Shown in pieces: positions 1-6,300 of a DNA stretch of 11,521 nucleotides. Where the stretch lies: positions 92,049-103,569 of the forward strand of contig DCTM01000061.1 in assembly GCA_002329565.1 (NCBI GenBank), written 5' to 3'. The translations under genes were made by a program, and so were the position numbers. The stretch's first letter is position 1. Every line of letters starts with the position of its first letter. Under the pieces are notes generated by a model. The model saw only the letters and a program-made list of their open reading frames with translations, was not told the DNA's origin and did no database searches. The stretch comes from Firmicutes bacterium UBA1440 (lineage in GTDB: Bacteria > Bacillota > Clostridia > Peptostreptococcales > Anaerovoracaceae).

Positions 1-146
1 CGATGGCTGAACAGTTGGGTTGCGAATACTTGGATCTCAACGAATATGTAACGGTTTCCGAAAAGGACGGCATTCACTTTGAGCCTGATGCTCATATTAA
101 AATTTCTGAAGTTGTAGCCGCCAAAATCAAAGAAATTTTTGCTTAA
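1..146 (+). CDS. SGNH/GDSL-type hydrolase, C-terminal fragment (partial)
   Basis: Only the last 47 or so codons are inside the window; the frame is open at base 1 and stops with TAA at 144-146. The tail reads as the last block of an SGNH/GDSL esterase: a DGIH motif (D and H three residues apart, the usual catalytic Asp/His of block V) followed by an amphipathic helix that ends the protein. The preceding stretch GCEYLDLNEY is also typical of the short segment before block V in arylesterase or acyl-hydrolase members. The substrate cannot be told from this fragment, and the Ser, Gly and Asn blocks lie outside the window. A Met codon at 3-5 is probably internal, because a 47-residue protein would lack most of the fold. 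Confidence 0.65.
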   Translation, partial: MAEQLGCEYLDLNEYVTVSEKDGIHFEPDAHIKISEVVAAKIKEIFA

Positions 147-175
147 AATTGATACATTTCTGTGTGCTGCGTTTG

Positions 176-198
176 ATACGGATTGTTCAATACGGATT
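176..198. repeat. short direct repeat ATACGGATT x2
   Basis: ATACGGATT occurs at 176-184 and again at 190-198, 14 bases apart start to start, between the hydrolase and desulfoferrodoxin genes. It may be a protein-binding site for the downstream gene, but with only two 9-base copies it may also be chance. Confidence 0.3.
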
Positions 199-201
199 TA
201 C

Positions 202-218
202 CCGGCTAAGCCTGCCGG
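202..218 (+). other. small GC-rich hairpin after the hydrolase gene
   Basis: CCGGC at 202-206 pairs with GCCGG at 214-218 around a 7-base loop. It lies 56 bases after the hydrolase stop codon. It has no following T run, so it is not a convincing intrinsic terminator. The rest of 147-349 shows no gene; a TATACT at 259-264 could be the -10 element for desulfoferrodoxin, but I find no acceptable -35 element. Confidence 0.25.
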
Positions 219-349
219 AAATCTCAGAATATTATCACAAAACGATTTATAGATATGTTATACTTAAGGTACATATATTCTACGGACCGGCTCTTTAAGC
301 AGTCCCATCGTTAAAAGTATAGGAAGCACTATTAAGGAGGTAATATAGT

Positions 350-733
350 ATGGAAATGAAATTTTATATCTGTGAACACTGCCACAACATTATCACTTAC
401 GTAAATAACAGCGGCGTCCCTGTTGTATGCTGCGGAGAAAAAATGAAGGAATTGGTTCCAAACACAACAGATGCCGCTCAGGAGAAACATGTTCCCGTAG
501 CCACAGTAGACGGTACTAAGATTACGGTTCGCGTCGGAAGCGTCGATCATCCGATGACAGAAGAACATTATATCGAGTGGGTATGCCTGCACGGCAAGTC
601 CGGTAACCAGAGAAAGTTCCTCAAACCGGGAGATGCGCCGGAAGTATGTTTTGTCACATGCGAGCCGGGCGATGCCCAGACCGTATATGCTTACTGCAAC
701 CTGCACGGATTGTGGAAAGCCGATGTGAAATAA
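350..733 (+). CDS. dfx: desulfoferrodoxin (two-iron superoxide reductase)
   Basis: Reduces superoxide to hydrogen peroxide without making oxygen, using electrons usually delivered by rubredoxin; a cytosolic oxygen defence of anaerobes. The 127-residue length is normal for the two-iron class. The N-terminal desulforedoxin domain keeps all four Cys for the Fe(Cys)4 centre: C8, C11, C27, C28. The C-terminal catalytic domain keeps the Fe(His)4Cys ligands H47, H67, H73, C116 and H119, with the EKHVP motif at 45-49 carrying the Glu and Lys next to the open iron site. The start is fixed by a strong AAGGAGG at 334-340, nine bases before the ATG. The gene stands alone, with an intrinsic terminator 16 bases downstream. 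No rubredoxin gene lies next to it. A PerR-type operator was looked for upstream and not found. Confidence 0.96.
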   Translation: MEMKFYICEHCHNIITYVNNSGVPVVCCGEKMKELVPNTTDAAQEKHVPVATVDGTKITVRVGSVDHPMTEEHYIEWVCLHGKSGNQRKFLKPGDAPEVCFVTCEPGDAQTVYAYCNLHGLWKADVK

Positions 734-749
734 TGGCAAATAAAAGCGG

Positions 750-786
750 AACCCTGCGCAATCAAGATTACGCAGGGTTTTATTTT
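750..786 (+). terminator. intrinsic terminator of desulfoferrodoxin
   Basis: AACCCTGCG (750-758) pairs perfectly with CGCAGGGTT (771-779) around a 12-base loop, and the downstream side runs into TTTTATTTT. It ends the desulfoferrodoxin transcript. From the minus strand the same hairpin lies after trxA, but the T run there is poor, so it may stop that transcript only weakly. Confidence 0.88.
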
Positions 787-857
787 GTAAATCATGTCGG
801 TGATTTCCGGCACCGCATTGCGTTGAGTCTGCCTATATGTTCATATTATGACTTGCT

Positions 858-1163
858 CTAATTCAGCATAGCAAGAATGCTCTCTTTGGAGACAGCGCCG
901 ATAGTCTTGTCCGCCACCTCGCCGTCCTTGATTACAATCAGCGTCGGTATACTCATAACGCCGTACTGTGCTGCCAGCTCAGGCTGTTCGTCGACATTGA
1001 CCTTACCAACCTTGAATCCCTGCGCATCTTCGGCGATACTGTCTATCACCGGAGCAACCATCCTGCACGGACCGCACCACGCTGCCCAAAAGTCTATCAA
1101 AACCGGTACATCTGACTGCATTACTTCTTTTTCAAAATTTTCTTTTGTTAATGTTAATAGCAT
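858..1163 (-). CDS. trxA: thioredoxin
   Basis: Small cytosolic dithiol protein that reduces disulfides in target proteins such as ribonucleotide reductase and peroxiredoxins. All 101 residues form one thioredoxin fold. The redox site is the classical WCGPC at 29-33 (C30 and C33), preceded by the usual DFWAAW strand end; the cis-Pro loop is SIP with P73. The start ATG at 1163 is preceded by GGGAGGA at a suitable distance. The gene begins one base after the trxB stop codon, so the two are co-transcribed and probably translationally coupled. The standard WCGPC site differs from the altered sites reported for the glycine-reductase thioredoxins of some amino-acid-fermenting clostridia, so this is more likely the housekeeping form. 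Confidence 0.95.
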   Translation of the reverse strand: MLLTLTKENFEKEVMQSDVPVLIDFWAAWCGPCRMVAPVIDSIAEDAQGFKVGKVNVDEQPELAAQYGVMSIPTLIVIKDGEVADKTIGAVSKESILAMLN

Positions 1164-1164
1164 C

Positions 1165-2034
1165 TTAATTTCCTCCCTTGTCCTTTTCCCTGATATATTT
1201 CACTGCACTCGTGCCTGCTCGAACCCCGTCATAGACGGCTTTTGAAACCTGCAACAATCCGCCGGTACAATCTCCCGCAGCAAATAAGCCCGGAAGATTT
1301 GTCTCCATATCCGCATTTACCTTGATGCCGGTGCCGTCTGTCTCGACACCCAGGCGCCGTGCAAATTCCGTACTTCCTGCAGTTCCTTCTGCAATAAAGA
1401 CGCCATCCGTAAAGAATTTTTTTCCCGATTCAAACTCTACGTATTCAACCCGTCCTTCGCCTCCGATTTTCTTGATTTTCTCCGTTCTTACCGGGTAAGT
1501 CATATCCTTTGTGAACATGCCTTCTCTCCCATTGGTGAGAATAGTAACTTCCGCGACAATCGGTGCCAATTCTTCAGCTTCGTAAGCGGCAAAGTCAGCG
1601 TTACCGAGCACAACGACTCTTTTGTTGCGATAAAAAAATCCGTCGCAGGCAACGCAATAGCTGACGCCCGAGCCTTCCAATTCTTTGAGTCCTTCAATTT
1701 TCTGCACTTCCCGCTTAGTTCCCGCCGCCAGGATGAGAACCTCGGCTTCGATAACCCCCGCATCCGTGGTGACGGTAAAATTTTCGTTCCAATCGATGGC
1801 CATTACCTCGGCTTGCTTCATCTTCACGCCGAGTGCAAGCGCCTGTTCTACACCGTCTTCTTGCAATTCCTTACCCGTTACGGAAGGACTTCCGTAAAAG
1901 TTATCTATCAAATGCGCTTTTTTCAAAGCACCCTCATCTTTATACAACACCAGCGGAGTGATTCCGGCTCTGACAGCATATATCGATGCCGAGATTCCCG
2001 CAGGCCCGGCTCCAATGATTACAATTCTTTCCAT
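1165..2034 (-). CDS. trxB: thioredoxin reductase-like flavoprotein, lacking NADPH signatures
   Basis: Low-molecular-weight thioredoxin reductase family; passes electrons through FAD and a Cys pair to thioredoxin, here presumably the TrxA encoded next. The ATG at 2034 gives 289 residues and begins directly with the FAD-binding strand MERIVIIGAGPAG (GxGxxG at 8-13); it has AAGGAG nine bases upstream. The open frame reaches further up to 2163, but that extension crosses the predicted promoter and lacks family character. The redox pair is CVAC (C127, C130) in the usual CxxCDG setting, and the C-terminal FAD motif is GLFAAGDC at 249-256. Odd point: the second nucleotide-binding motif is GNADFA (144-149) rather than the family's GxGxxA, and the HRRxxxR patch is replaced by TNGREGM (167-173). 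NADPH use is therefore doubtful; a ferredoxin-dependent type, as known from clostridia, fits better. That assignment is inference. Confidence 0.88.
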   Translation of the reverse strand: MERIVIIGAGPAGISASIYAVRAGITPLVLYKDEGALKKAHLIDNFYGSPSVTGKELQEDGVEQALALGVKMKQAEVMAIDWNENFTVTTDAGVIEAEVLILAAGTKREVQKIEGLKELEGSGVSYCVACDGFFYRNKRVVVLGNADFAAYEAEELAPIVAEVTILTNGREGMFTKDMTYPVRTEKIKKIGGEGRVEYVEFESGKKFFTDGVFIAEGTAGSTEFARRLGVETDGTGIKVNADMETNLPGLFAAGDCTGGLLQVSKAVYDGVRAGTSAVKYIREKDKGGN

Positions 2035-2074
2035 AGACACTTTCTCCTTATGCCTTACTTTTTGTTCCCTGCCT

Positions 2075-2089
2075 TGCGACTGCGTCGCA
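2075..2089 (-). promoter_or_regulatory. perfect inverted repeat in the trxBA leader
   Basis: TGCGAC and GTCGCA flank a 3-base centre, forming a perfect 6-base inverted repeat 17 bases downstream of the predicted -10 element and 40 bases before the trxB start. It could be an operator or a small leader hairpin. A related sequence lies in the nfo leader at 10419-10435. Confidence 0.45.
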
Positions 2090-2106
2090 CATCTGTAGTC
2101 GAAACT

Positions 2107-2133
2107 ATTATACCCGCAATATTTCCGTTTCAA
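2107..2133 (-). promoter_or_regulatory. promoter for trxBA
   Basis: Read on the minus strand, TTGAAA at 2133-2128 is followed 15 bases later by a perfect TATAAT at 2112-2107. The spacer is short for a housekeeping promoter; shifting the -35 element by one base gives ATTGAA with 16. The position, 72 bases before the trxB start, fits a leader of roughly 65 bases. Confidence 0.55.
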
Positions 2134-2177
2134 TCCGGCAAGTTGGAAAATTCTTGATTGCATACGTATTGCGGCCG

Positions 2178-3302
2178 TTAGACGTAATAATTTTTAAGCG
2201 TGCTGTTGGAACGCATGTCGTTCTTAATAACGTTCGTTATATTCTCGCCTTCGGTGACAAAATAGCAACCGGTGAGGTTTGCCGCCGAACAAGCATGATT
2301 CGGAATGATTTCTAATCTGTCTCCGACCTTGATATTCGTACTTTTACCGGCCTTTACGCGAATTTTGCCGACCTCTTCAGAGAGTGAAAACAACTCAAGT
2401 TCATCGTGCTCCTTTATATAGCCGTACGTATCCATCAGAGAATTGCCATGCGCTCCTTTGTCTAAACCGATGCATTTTGAACCCGCGTCACAAATATACA
2501 AGCCCTGTTTCGGGCTTGAGATTACCGTGGTGTATATATAAAGCGCGCAACTTTCATATGGAATTCCGCTGATACTGCTCTGTAAGCAATCGTTAAAAAC
2601 ATACACTCCGGGATGAAGGATGTTGACATATTCCATGCGGGTCTCTCCCTCAAATGCCGGCGTTGATCCGGTGCTGACAATTTTGAGATCATACCCGGCG
2701 GCCGTCAGTTTTTCCACGGCTTCTTTGATGGCGGTCTTCTCATCTTCGATATATTTATACAGTTCTTTTGGGTCCTTACATGTGTAAATATGCCCCGGAT
2801 GGGTGGATATCCCCATAAATACCAACTGGCTGAAAGGTTTAAGTCGCTCCGCAAACGCCGTGATTTCACCGGCTGTATATCCAAAGCGATTGCCTCCGCT
2901 GTTGAGGATAATCGTATACTGTACCTTTATACCTGCCTTTCTTGCGTGCTCATTTAAGCGCATGGCTCCTTCAAAGGTATCGAGCCTAATGATAAAATTG
3001 CACTTCTTTGCCAATGAAACGACCCGTCTGCAACCCGGCTCATCGGCGACCGGATAAGCATACATTATATTCTCGTATCCCTCTTCGCATAAAGCCTCAC
3101 ATTCATCGAGTGTGCCCGCCAAAAATCCGGTGGCCCCCAAGTCATACTGCATCCTTGCAATTCCCAGACTCTTATGCGTCTTAATCATCGGCCACAGCTG
3201 CTTGCCGCATTCATCGGCCTTCTTCTGGATGTTCCGTAAATTGGTCAGCATAATATTTTTGTCTACAAATGTCGCCGGTGTTTGTAAAAATTTTTTCTTC
3301 AT
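2178..3302 (-). CDS. PLP enzyme of the D-threonine aldolase / D-serine dehydratase family (alanine-racemase-like N domain)
   Basis: Likely a cytosolic PLP enzyme acting on a D-amino acid or beta-hydroxy amino acid; the exact substrate cannot be read from sequence. The 374 residues match the family length. The N-terminal TIM-barrel domain carries the PLP lysine in MIKTHKS (K41 as the likely Schiff-base residue), a GHIYT segment at 170-174 and the phosphate-binding loop STGSTP at 210-215. The C-terminal beta domain ends with NHAC (H336, C338), matching the His-x-Cys zinc site of D-serine dehydratases. Odd point: the usual RPHxKTHK context reads WPMIKTHK, so the Arg and His before the lysine are lost. 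The ATG at 3302 has only a modest ribosome site (GAGAAG). It is followed, after 143 bases with a promoter, by trxBA in the same direction. Confidence 0.82.
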   Translation of the reverse strand: MKKKFLQTPATFVDKNIMLTNLRNIQKKADECGKQLWPMIKTHKSLGIARMQYDLGATGFLAGTLDECEALCEEGYENIMYAYPVADEPGCRRVVSLAKKCNFIIRLDTFEGAMRLNEHARKAGIKVQYTIILNSGGNRFGYTAGEITAFAERLKPFSQLVFMGISTHPGHIYTCKDPKELYKYIEDEKTAIKEAVEKLTAAGYDLKIVSTGSTPAFEGETRMEYVNILHPGVYVFNDCLQSSISGIPYESCALYIYTTVISSPKQGLYICDAGSKCIGLDKGAHGNSLMDTYGYIKEHDELELFSLSEEVGKIRVKAGKSTNIKVGDRLEIIPNHACSAANLTGCYFVTEGENITNVIKNDMRSNSTLKNYYV

Positions 3303-3362
3303 ATACTTCTCGCTTTTCGTAAATTTACTCCCGCGAATTCACAATTGTTTTGATTTTTTTCA

Positions 3363-3391
3363 ATTATATCTTTATTCTCCTGCTTTGTCCA
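3363..3391 (-). promoter_or_regulatory. promoter for the PLP enzyme gene
   Basis: On the minus strand TGGACA (3391-3386) and a perfect TATAAT (3368-3363) are separated by 17 bases, a close match to the housekeeping consensus with one mismatch in total. It lies just after the stop of the upstream hypothetical gene and gives a leader of about 55 bases, so the PLP enzyme gene can be transcribed independently. Confidence 0.7.
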
Positions 3392-3403
3392 CACCTTTAT
3401 CTG

Positions 3404-4360
3404 CTATGCTTCGATGATATCTCCCTCTCGTTTCGTTATAGCCGCGATCCAATATCCGTATGCTTCAAGTCGTTCCTCGCGCGGGCAATTCGGGTCGGTA
3501 GCGTTAAACTTTTCTGCCCCCATGATCGGCTGCCAGAGCAGAAATCCCGACTCGCCCGATTCAGGCTGTTCTTCACGCAAAAACCTCCCCGGGATACCGA
3601 TATAATAGTAATCCTGAGAGCTGCCGAATATGTAATGTCTGTATGTCTCGGCAAGGCTGCGACCCATAGGTGTAACTATCGGCAACTGATCGACAACGTT
3701 CATCTTGTTCCACACAGCACCCGTGACATCTTCCCGAAACGGAAAGATCCTATCATAAGCGTTTGCTTCGCGTTCCATACGCGCACAGGTTTCCAGCAGA
3801 TATTTCCGATAAAACGAATTGTATGTCCTAATCTCGCAATCCTCCGGAGCATCACAGCGCGTTTGCGCCTCGTTTTCCGTCTTTTCCAATGCCTGCTCTT
3901 TCGGTTCACTCTGCTCGCCTCGCGTCGCCGTGATTGCAGTCTCTTCGCCCATGACCGAAATATTCCCTTTTAAGATAGGGTGCAGAGGCTCGTCTTCTCT
4001 CCTTGTCGAAACAGCTGCCACAATAGCATGAGTGAATTTCGAGATGTCGTTGCCTTTACCGTCCATGTCAAGCGGATTGAAGCGAAAATAAGATTCACCG
4101 CTGCCAATACTGCCGACGCGCACCGTGCCTACGATGGCATAAATCGTCTTATCTTTATCTTTACCGAACAGAATCAACTTATATATATACTCCTGTTTTT
4201 CAAAGGGCTTTATATTTTGAACGCCGATCCGAAGTGCGCCTTTATTACCGCCGGTTTCTATTTTAATATGCCCCTGCGCAGGTTCGCTCTGCTGCATCGT
4301 AAATCTGCCGCTTTGCTCCTCGAGCATCACAAAGCTGCGCTGATACTTCATATATTCCAT
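3404..4360 (-). CDS. conserved-looking protein of unknown function, two domains joined by an acidic linker
   Basis: Function not recognised. 318 residues, no signal peptide and no membrane segment, so probably cytosolic. Residues 1-135 look like a beta-rich domain (RSFVMLEEQ near the start, then GALRIGVQNIKP and YFRFNPLDMDGKG). Residues 140-175 are a low-complexity linker rich in Glu, Gln, Thr and Ala. Residues 180-318 form a second domain rich in aromatics, with YYYIGIPGRF at 251-260 and YGYWIAAI near the end. From memory this layout resembles uncharacterised proteins common in clostridia, but I cannot name a domain with certainty. The ATG at 4360 is chosen over the one three codons later because GGGAGGAT lies at a normal distance upstream. 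It is divergent from the CvpA-family gene and followed by the separately promoted PLP enzyme gene. Confidence 0.75.
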   Translation of the reverse strand: MEYMKYQRSFVMLEEQSGRFTMQQSEPAQGHIKIETGGNKGALRIGVQNIKPFEKQEYIYKLILFGKDKDKTIYAIVGTVRVGSIGSGESYFRFNPLDMDGKGNDISKFTHAIVAAVSTRREDEPLHPILKGNISVMGEETAITATRGEQSEPKEQALEKTENEAQTRCDAPEDCEIRTYNSFYRKYLLETCARMEREANAYDRIFPFREDVTGAVWNKMNVVDQLPIVTPMGRSLAETYRHYIFGSSQDYYYIGIPGRFLREEQPESGESGFLLWQPIMGAEKFNATDPNCPREERLEAYGYWIAAITKREGDIIEA

Positions 4361-4384
4361 TCTCGCATCCTCCCTACATTACCC

Positions 4385-4447
4385 TTGAATTTCCTTGCTT
4401 TGCATTTGAACTTCTTTCCTTTGCTATTGAGTTTTTTTCACTTTTCC
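4385..4447. repeat. three imperfect 21-base tandem repeats in a divergent promoter region
   Basis: Units start with TTGAAT (4385), TTGAAC (4406) and TTGAGT (4427), each exactly 21 bases after the last. Units 1 and 2 agree at 16 of 21 positions by eye; unit 3 is more diverged (11 of 21 against unit 2). The array lies between the divergent hypothetical and CvpA-family genes, and the third unit overlaps a possible -35 element. Confidence 0.5.
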
Positions 4448-4455
4448 AGTAATAT
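4427..4455 (+). promoter_or_regulatory. possible promoter for the CvpA-family gene
   Basis: TTGAGT at 4427-4432 and TAATAT at 4450-4455 are 17 bases apart. Each hexamer matches consensus at four of six positions. The implied start of transcription is only about 18 bases before the ATG, just ahead of the ribosome site, so this call is weak. Confidence 0.3.
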
Positions 4456-4479
4456 GTATATGAGAAAGGATATTTTTAT

Positions 4480-5118
4480 ATGATTTTTGATATCATTATA
4501 GGCACTGTCGTCGTAATGTCGATGGTTATCGGATTCAGATCCGGTATTATGCATACTCTTTTCAACACCTTAGGCTGGATAGTCACTCTTCCGGCGGCCT
4601 TTGTGTTGTCTCCGCGCCTTGAGATATTCTTGGAACAGAACACCGACATTTATTTGTCATTGCAGCAATCACTAACCGAACGATTTACCGAGAATGCAGC
4701 TCAGAGGACAGCTGCGTTGGATGCCCTCCCGCATATCCTTTCCGATGCCGCTGACCGGGCAGCGTTCGATTTGGCGTCTTCTTTTGCACAGAGCCTCTCT
4801 GATGCTCTGTTTTCCATACTCTGCTTTGTGATTGTGATTGTGGCTGCGAAGGCTTTAATTTGGTTAGTTACTAACATGTTTTCAAAAAAACACGCCTCAG
4901 GCTTCACCGGCTTAATGGACGGCAGCCTCGGCATGTGTATCGGTTTTGTGCGCGGAATTCTTCTCGCGTTTATTCTTTTGACACTTCTGGTTCCCCTCAT
5001 GGGTATGTCTTCGCACGAATCCGCAGAAACGATGCGAATGAGCCTCGATAATTCTTCGTTTGCAGGCATGCTCTATGACAACAACCTCCTGCTTCTGATA
5101 ATACAAGATTTATTCTGA
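4480..5118 (+). CDS. CvpA-family integral membrane protein
   Basis: Member of the CvpA/colicin V production family, inner-membrane proteins of poorly defined role that are linked in other bacteria to envelope homeostasis. 212 residues. The N terminus is a hydrophobic segment beginning DIIIGTVVVMSMVIGFRSG, matching the family's opening pattern of Asp then spaced glycines; a second hydrophobic segment runs about 27-44, a third about 110-131 and a fourth about 150-175, the last starting with the typical GFVRG. Residues 50-108 are a soluble, helix-prone, Ala- and acid-rich loop between segments 2 and 3. The start has AGAAAGGA at 4463-4470, nine bases upstream. It is a single gene with a terminator directly after it. 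Family assignment is good; cellular role is unknown. Confidence 0.85.
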   Translation: MIFDIIIGTVVVMSMVIGFRSGIMHTLFNTLGWIVTLPAAFVLSPRLEIFLEQNTDIYLSLQQSLTERFTENAAQRTAALDALPHILSDAADRAAFDLASSFAQSLSDALFSILCFVIVIVAAKALIWLVTNMFSKKHASGFTGLMDGSLGMCIGFVRGILLAFILLTLLVPLMGMSSHESAETMRMSLDNSSFAGMLYDNNLLLLIIQDLF

Positions 5119-5127
5119 TAAATGTTT

Positions 5128-5165
5128 AAAACCCCTGCGCCAATCGTCACAGGGGTTTTGTTTTT
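5128..5165 (+). terminator. bidirectional intrinsic terminator between the CvpA-family gene and buk
   Basis: AAAACCCCTG (5128-5137) pairs with CAGGGGTTTT (5150-5159) around a 12-base loop and continues into TTTTGTTTTT. The A-rich left arm gives a shorter T run on the minus strand, so the same hairpin can also end the ptb-buk transcript arriving from the right. Confidence 0.9.
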
Positions 5166-5181
5166 AATAATCCTGTAAAAC

Positions 5182-6276
5182 CTATTTTACATATCCTTCA
5201 GGAAGTTTGTAAATTCTTGCTTCTTCTTCACCGTTCATGATACGGATGCCGCCTTCAGCCAGCGCGATCATTTCGCTCTCGCCCGGGAGAATCTCAACAT
5301 GTGCAATCGGGGAAACGTATTCGGTAATGAGTCCCGTTACATACTTGGAATGTGCCATGCCGCCCGTGAGGATGATAGCATCGATTTTTTCTTTGAATAC
5401 TCCGGACAATGCACCGATAGACTTAGCCATGCCGTATGCGATAGCATCGAGAACAAGCTTGGCCTTTTCGTCGCCATCATTCATTCTCTGCTCTGCAACT
5501 CTGGCATCGGAAGTGCCGAGGTGCGCCATCATGCCGCCTTTACCTCTGATGAGCTTCTTGAATTCAGCCTGTGTATATTTTCCGGAATAGATAAGCTCTA
5601 CAATCTGCAGAAGCGGAGCGTTTCCGGATCTTTCTGCCGACATATGCAATTCATCATCGCCAACGGAGTCAATCAGAACACCGTGCTTGAATGCTGTAAC
5701 AGAACAACCGCCGCCCATGTGACCTACGATGATGTTCATGTCCTTAGCCTTCTTGCCGACGCTTTCCGCATATCTGAGAGCCATCGATCTTCCGTTGAGA
5801 ACGTGCGCTGTTCCTCTTCTCTTTATGTCAGCAAAACCTGTGAGTGTGTTGACTTCCGACAATTCACCCGCAGATGGACCATCATAGATATATGCAGGAA
5901 TGCCCAGTCTGTCAGAGAACGTTTTTCCGATCAAACCGCCCAACAGGGAAGCGTGAACTGCTGTCAGTTTCTCGTCAGCCAGTGCAGTGCAAAGATCATC
6001 GTTTACGAGATATCCGCCGCTCTTGACCGGTGGAACATAAATGAGACCTCCTCTGCACATTACGCAATCCAAAGTTTTTTCATCAATACCTCCCTCAGCC
6101 AAAGCTTTGGAGATATATTCACCTCTGTACGGTACCTGCTCAGGCATCGTAGCGAAGCTTGCGATTTTTTCTGCATCGTGCTCTACGTTCTTAACAAGGA
6201 TGGCCTCACGATCATCGTATACCGCAATCTTCGTGGTTGTCGACCCCGGGTTAATTACCAAAATTCTATATGACAT
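5182..6276 (-). CDS. buk: butyrate kinase
   Basis: Converts butyryl phosphate and ADP to butyrate and ATP, the energy-yielding last step of butyrate formation; cytosolic. The 364 residues match the butyrate kinase branch of the acetate kinase superfamily and are shorter than acetate kinase. Visible landmarks are the phosphate-binding NPGSTTTK at 9-16, NVEHDAEKI at 30-38 (butyrate-kinase-like), CRGGL at 74-78, the second phosphate motif HMGGGCS at 186-192, LTGGMAHS at 303-310 and PGESEMIALAEG at 331-342. The ATG at 6276 has GGAGGT five bases upstream. It follows ptb by 24 bases in one operon and ends at a bidirectional terminator. Branched-chain acyl phosphates are also possible substrates in this family. 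Confidence 0.95.
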   Translation of the reverse strand: MSYRILVINPGSTTTKIAVYDDREAILVKNVEHDAEKIASFATMPEQVPYRGEYISKALAEGGIDEKTLDCVMCRGGLIYVPPVKSGGYLVNDDLCTALADEKLTAVHASLLGGLIGKTFSDRLGIPAYIYDGPSAGELSEVNTLTGFADIKRRGTAHVLNGRSMALRYAESVGKKAKDMNIIVGHMGGGCSVTAFKHGVLIDSVGDDELHMSAERSGNAPLLQIVELIYSGKYTQAEFKKLIRGKGGMMAHLGTSDARVAEQRMNDGDEKAKLVLDAIAYGMAKSIGALSGVFKEKIDAIILTGGMAHSKYVTGLITEYVSPIAHVEILPGESEMIALAEGGIRIMNGEEEARIYKLPEGYVK

Positions 6277-6300
6277 CTTTTACCTCCGATAATTTTATAC

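Noticed and set aside
2035..2163. In-frame extension of trxB to an earlier ATG
   Set aside because: It would add 43 residues without family similarity, crosses the predicted promoter and lacks a ribosome site; the ATG at 2034 has AAGGAG and starts directly with the FAD-binding strand.
5299..6273. Long plus-strand open frame opposite buk (324 codons)
   Set aside because: It is antisense to a clear butyrate kinase, its translation is low-complexity and Cys/Ser-rich with no family features, and it has no ribosome site.
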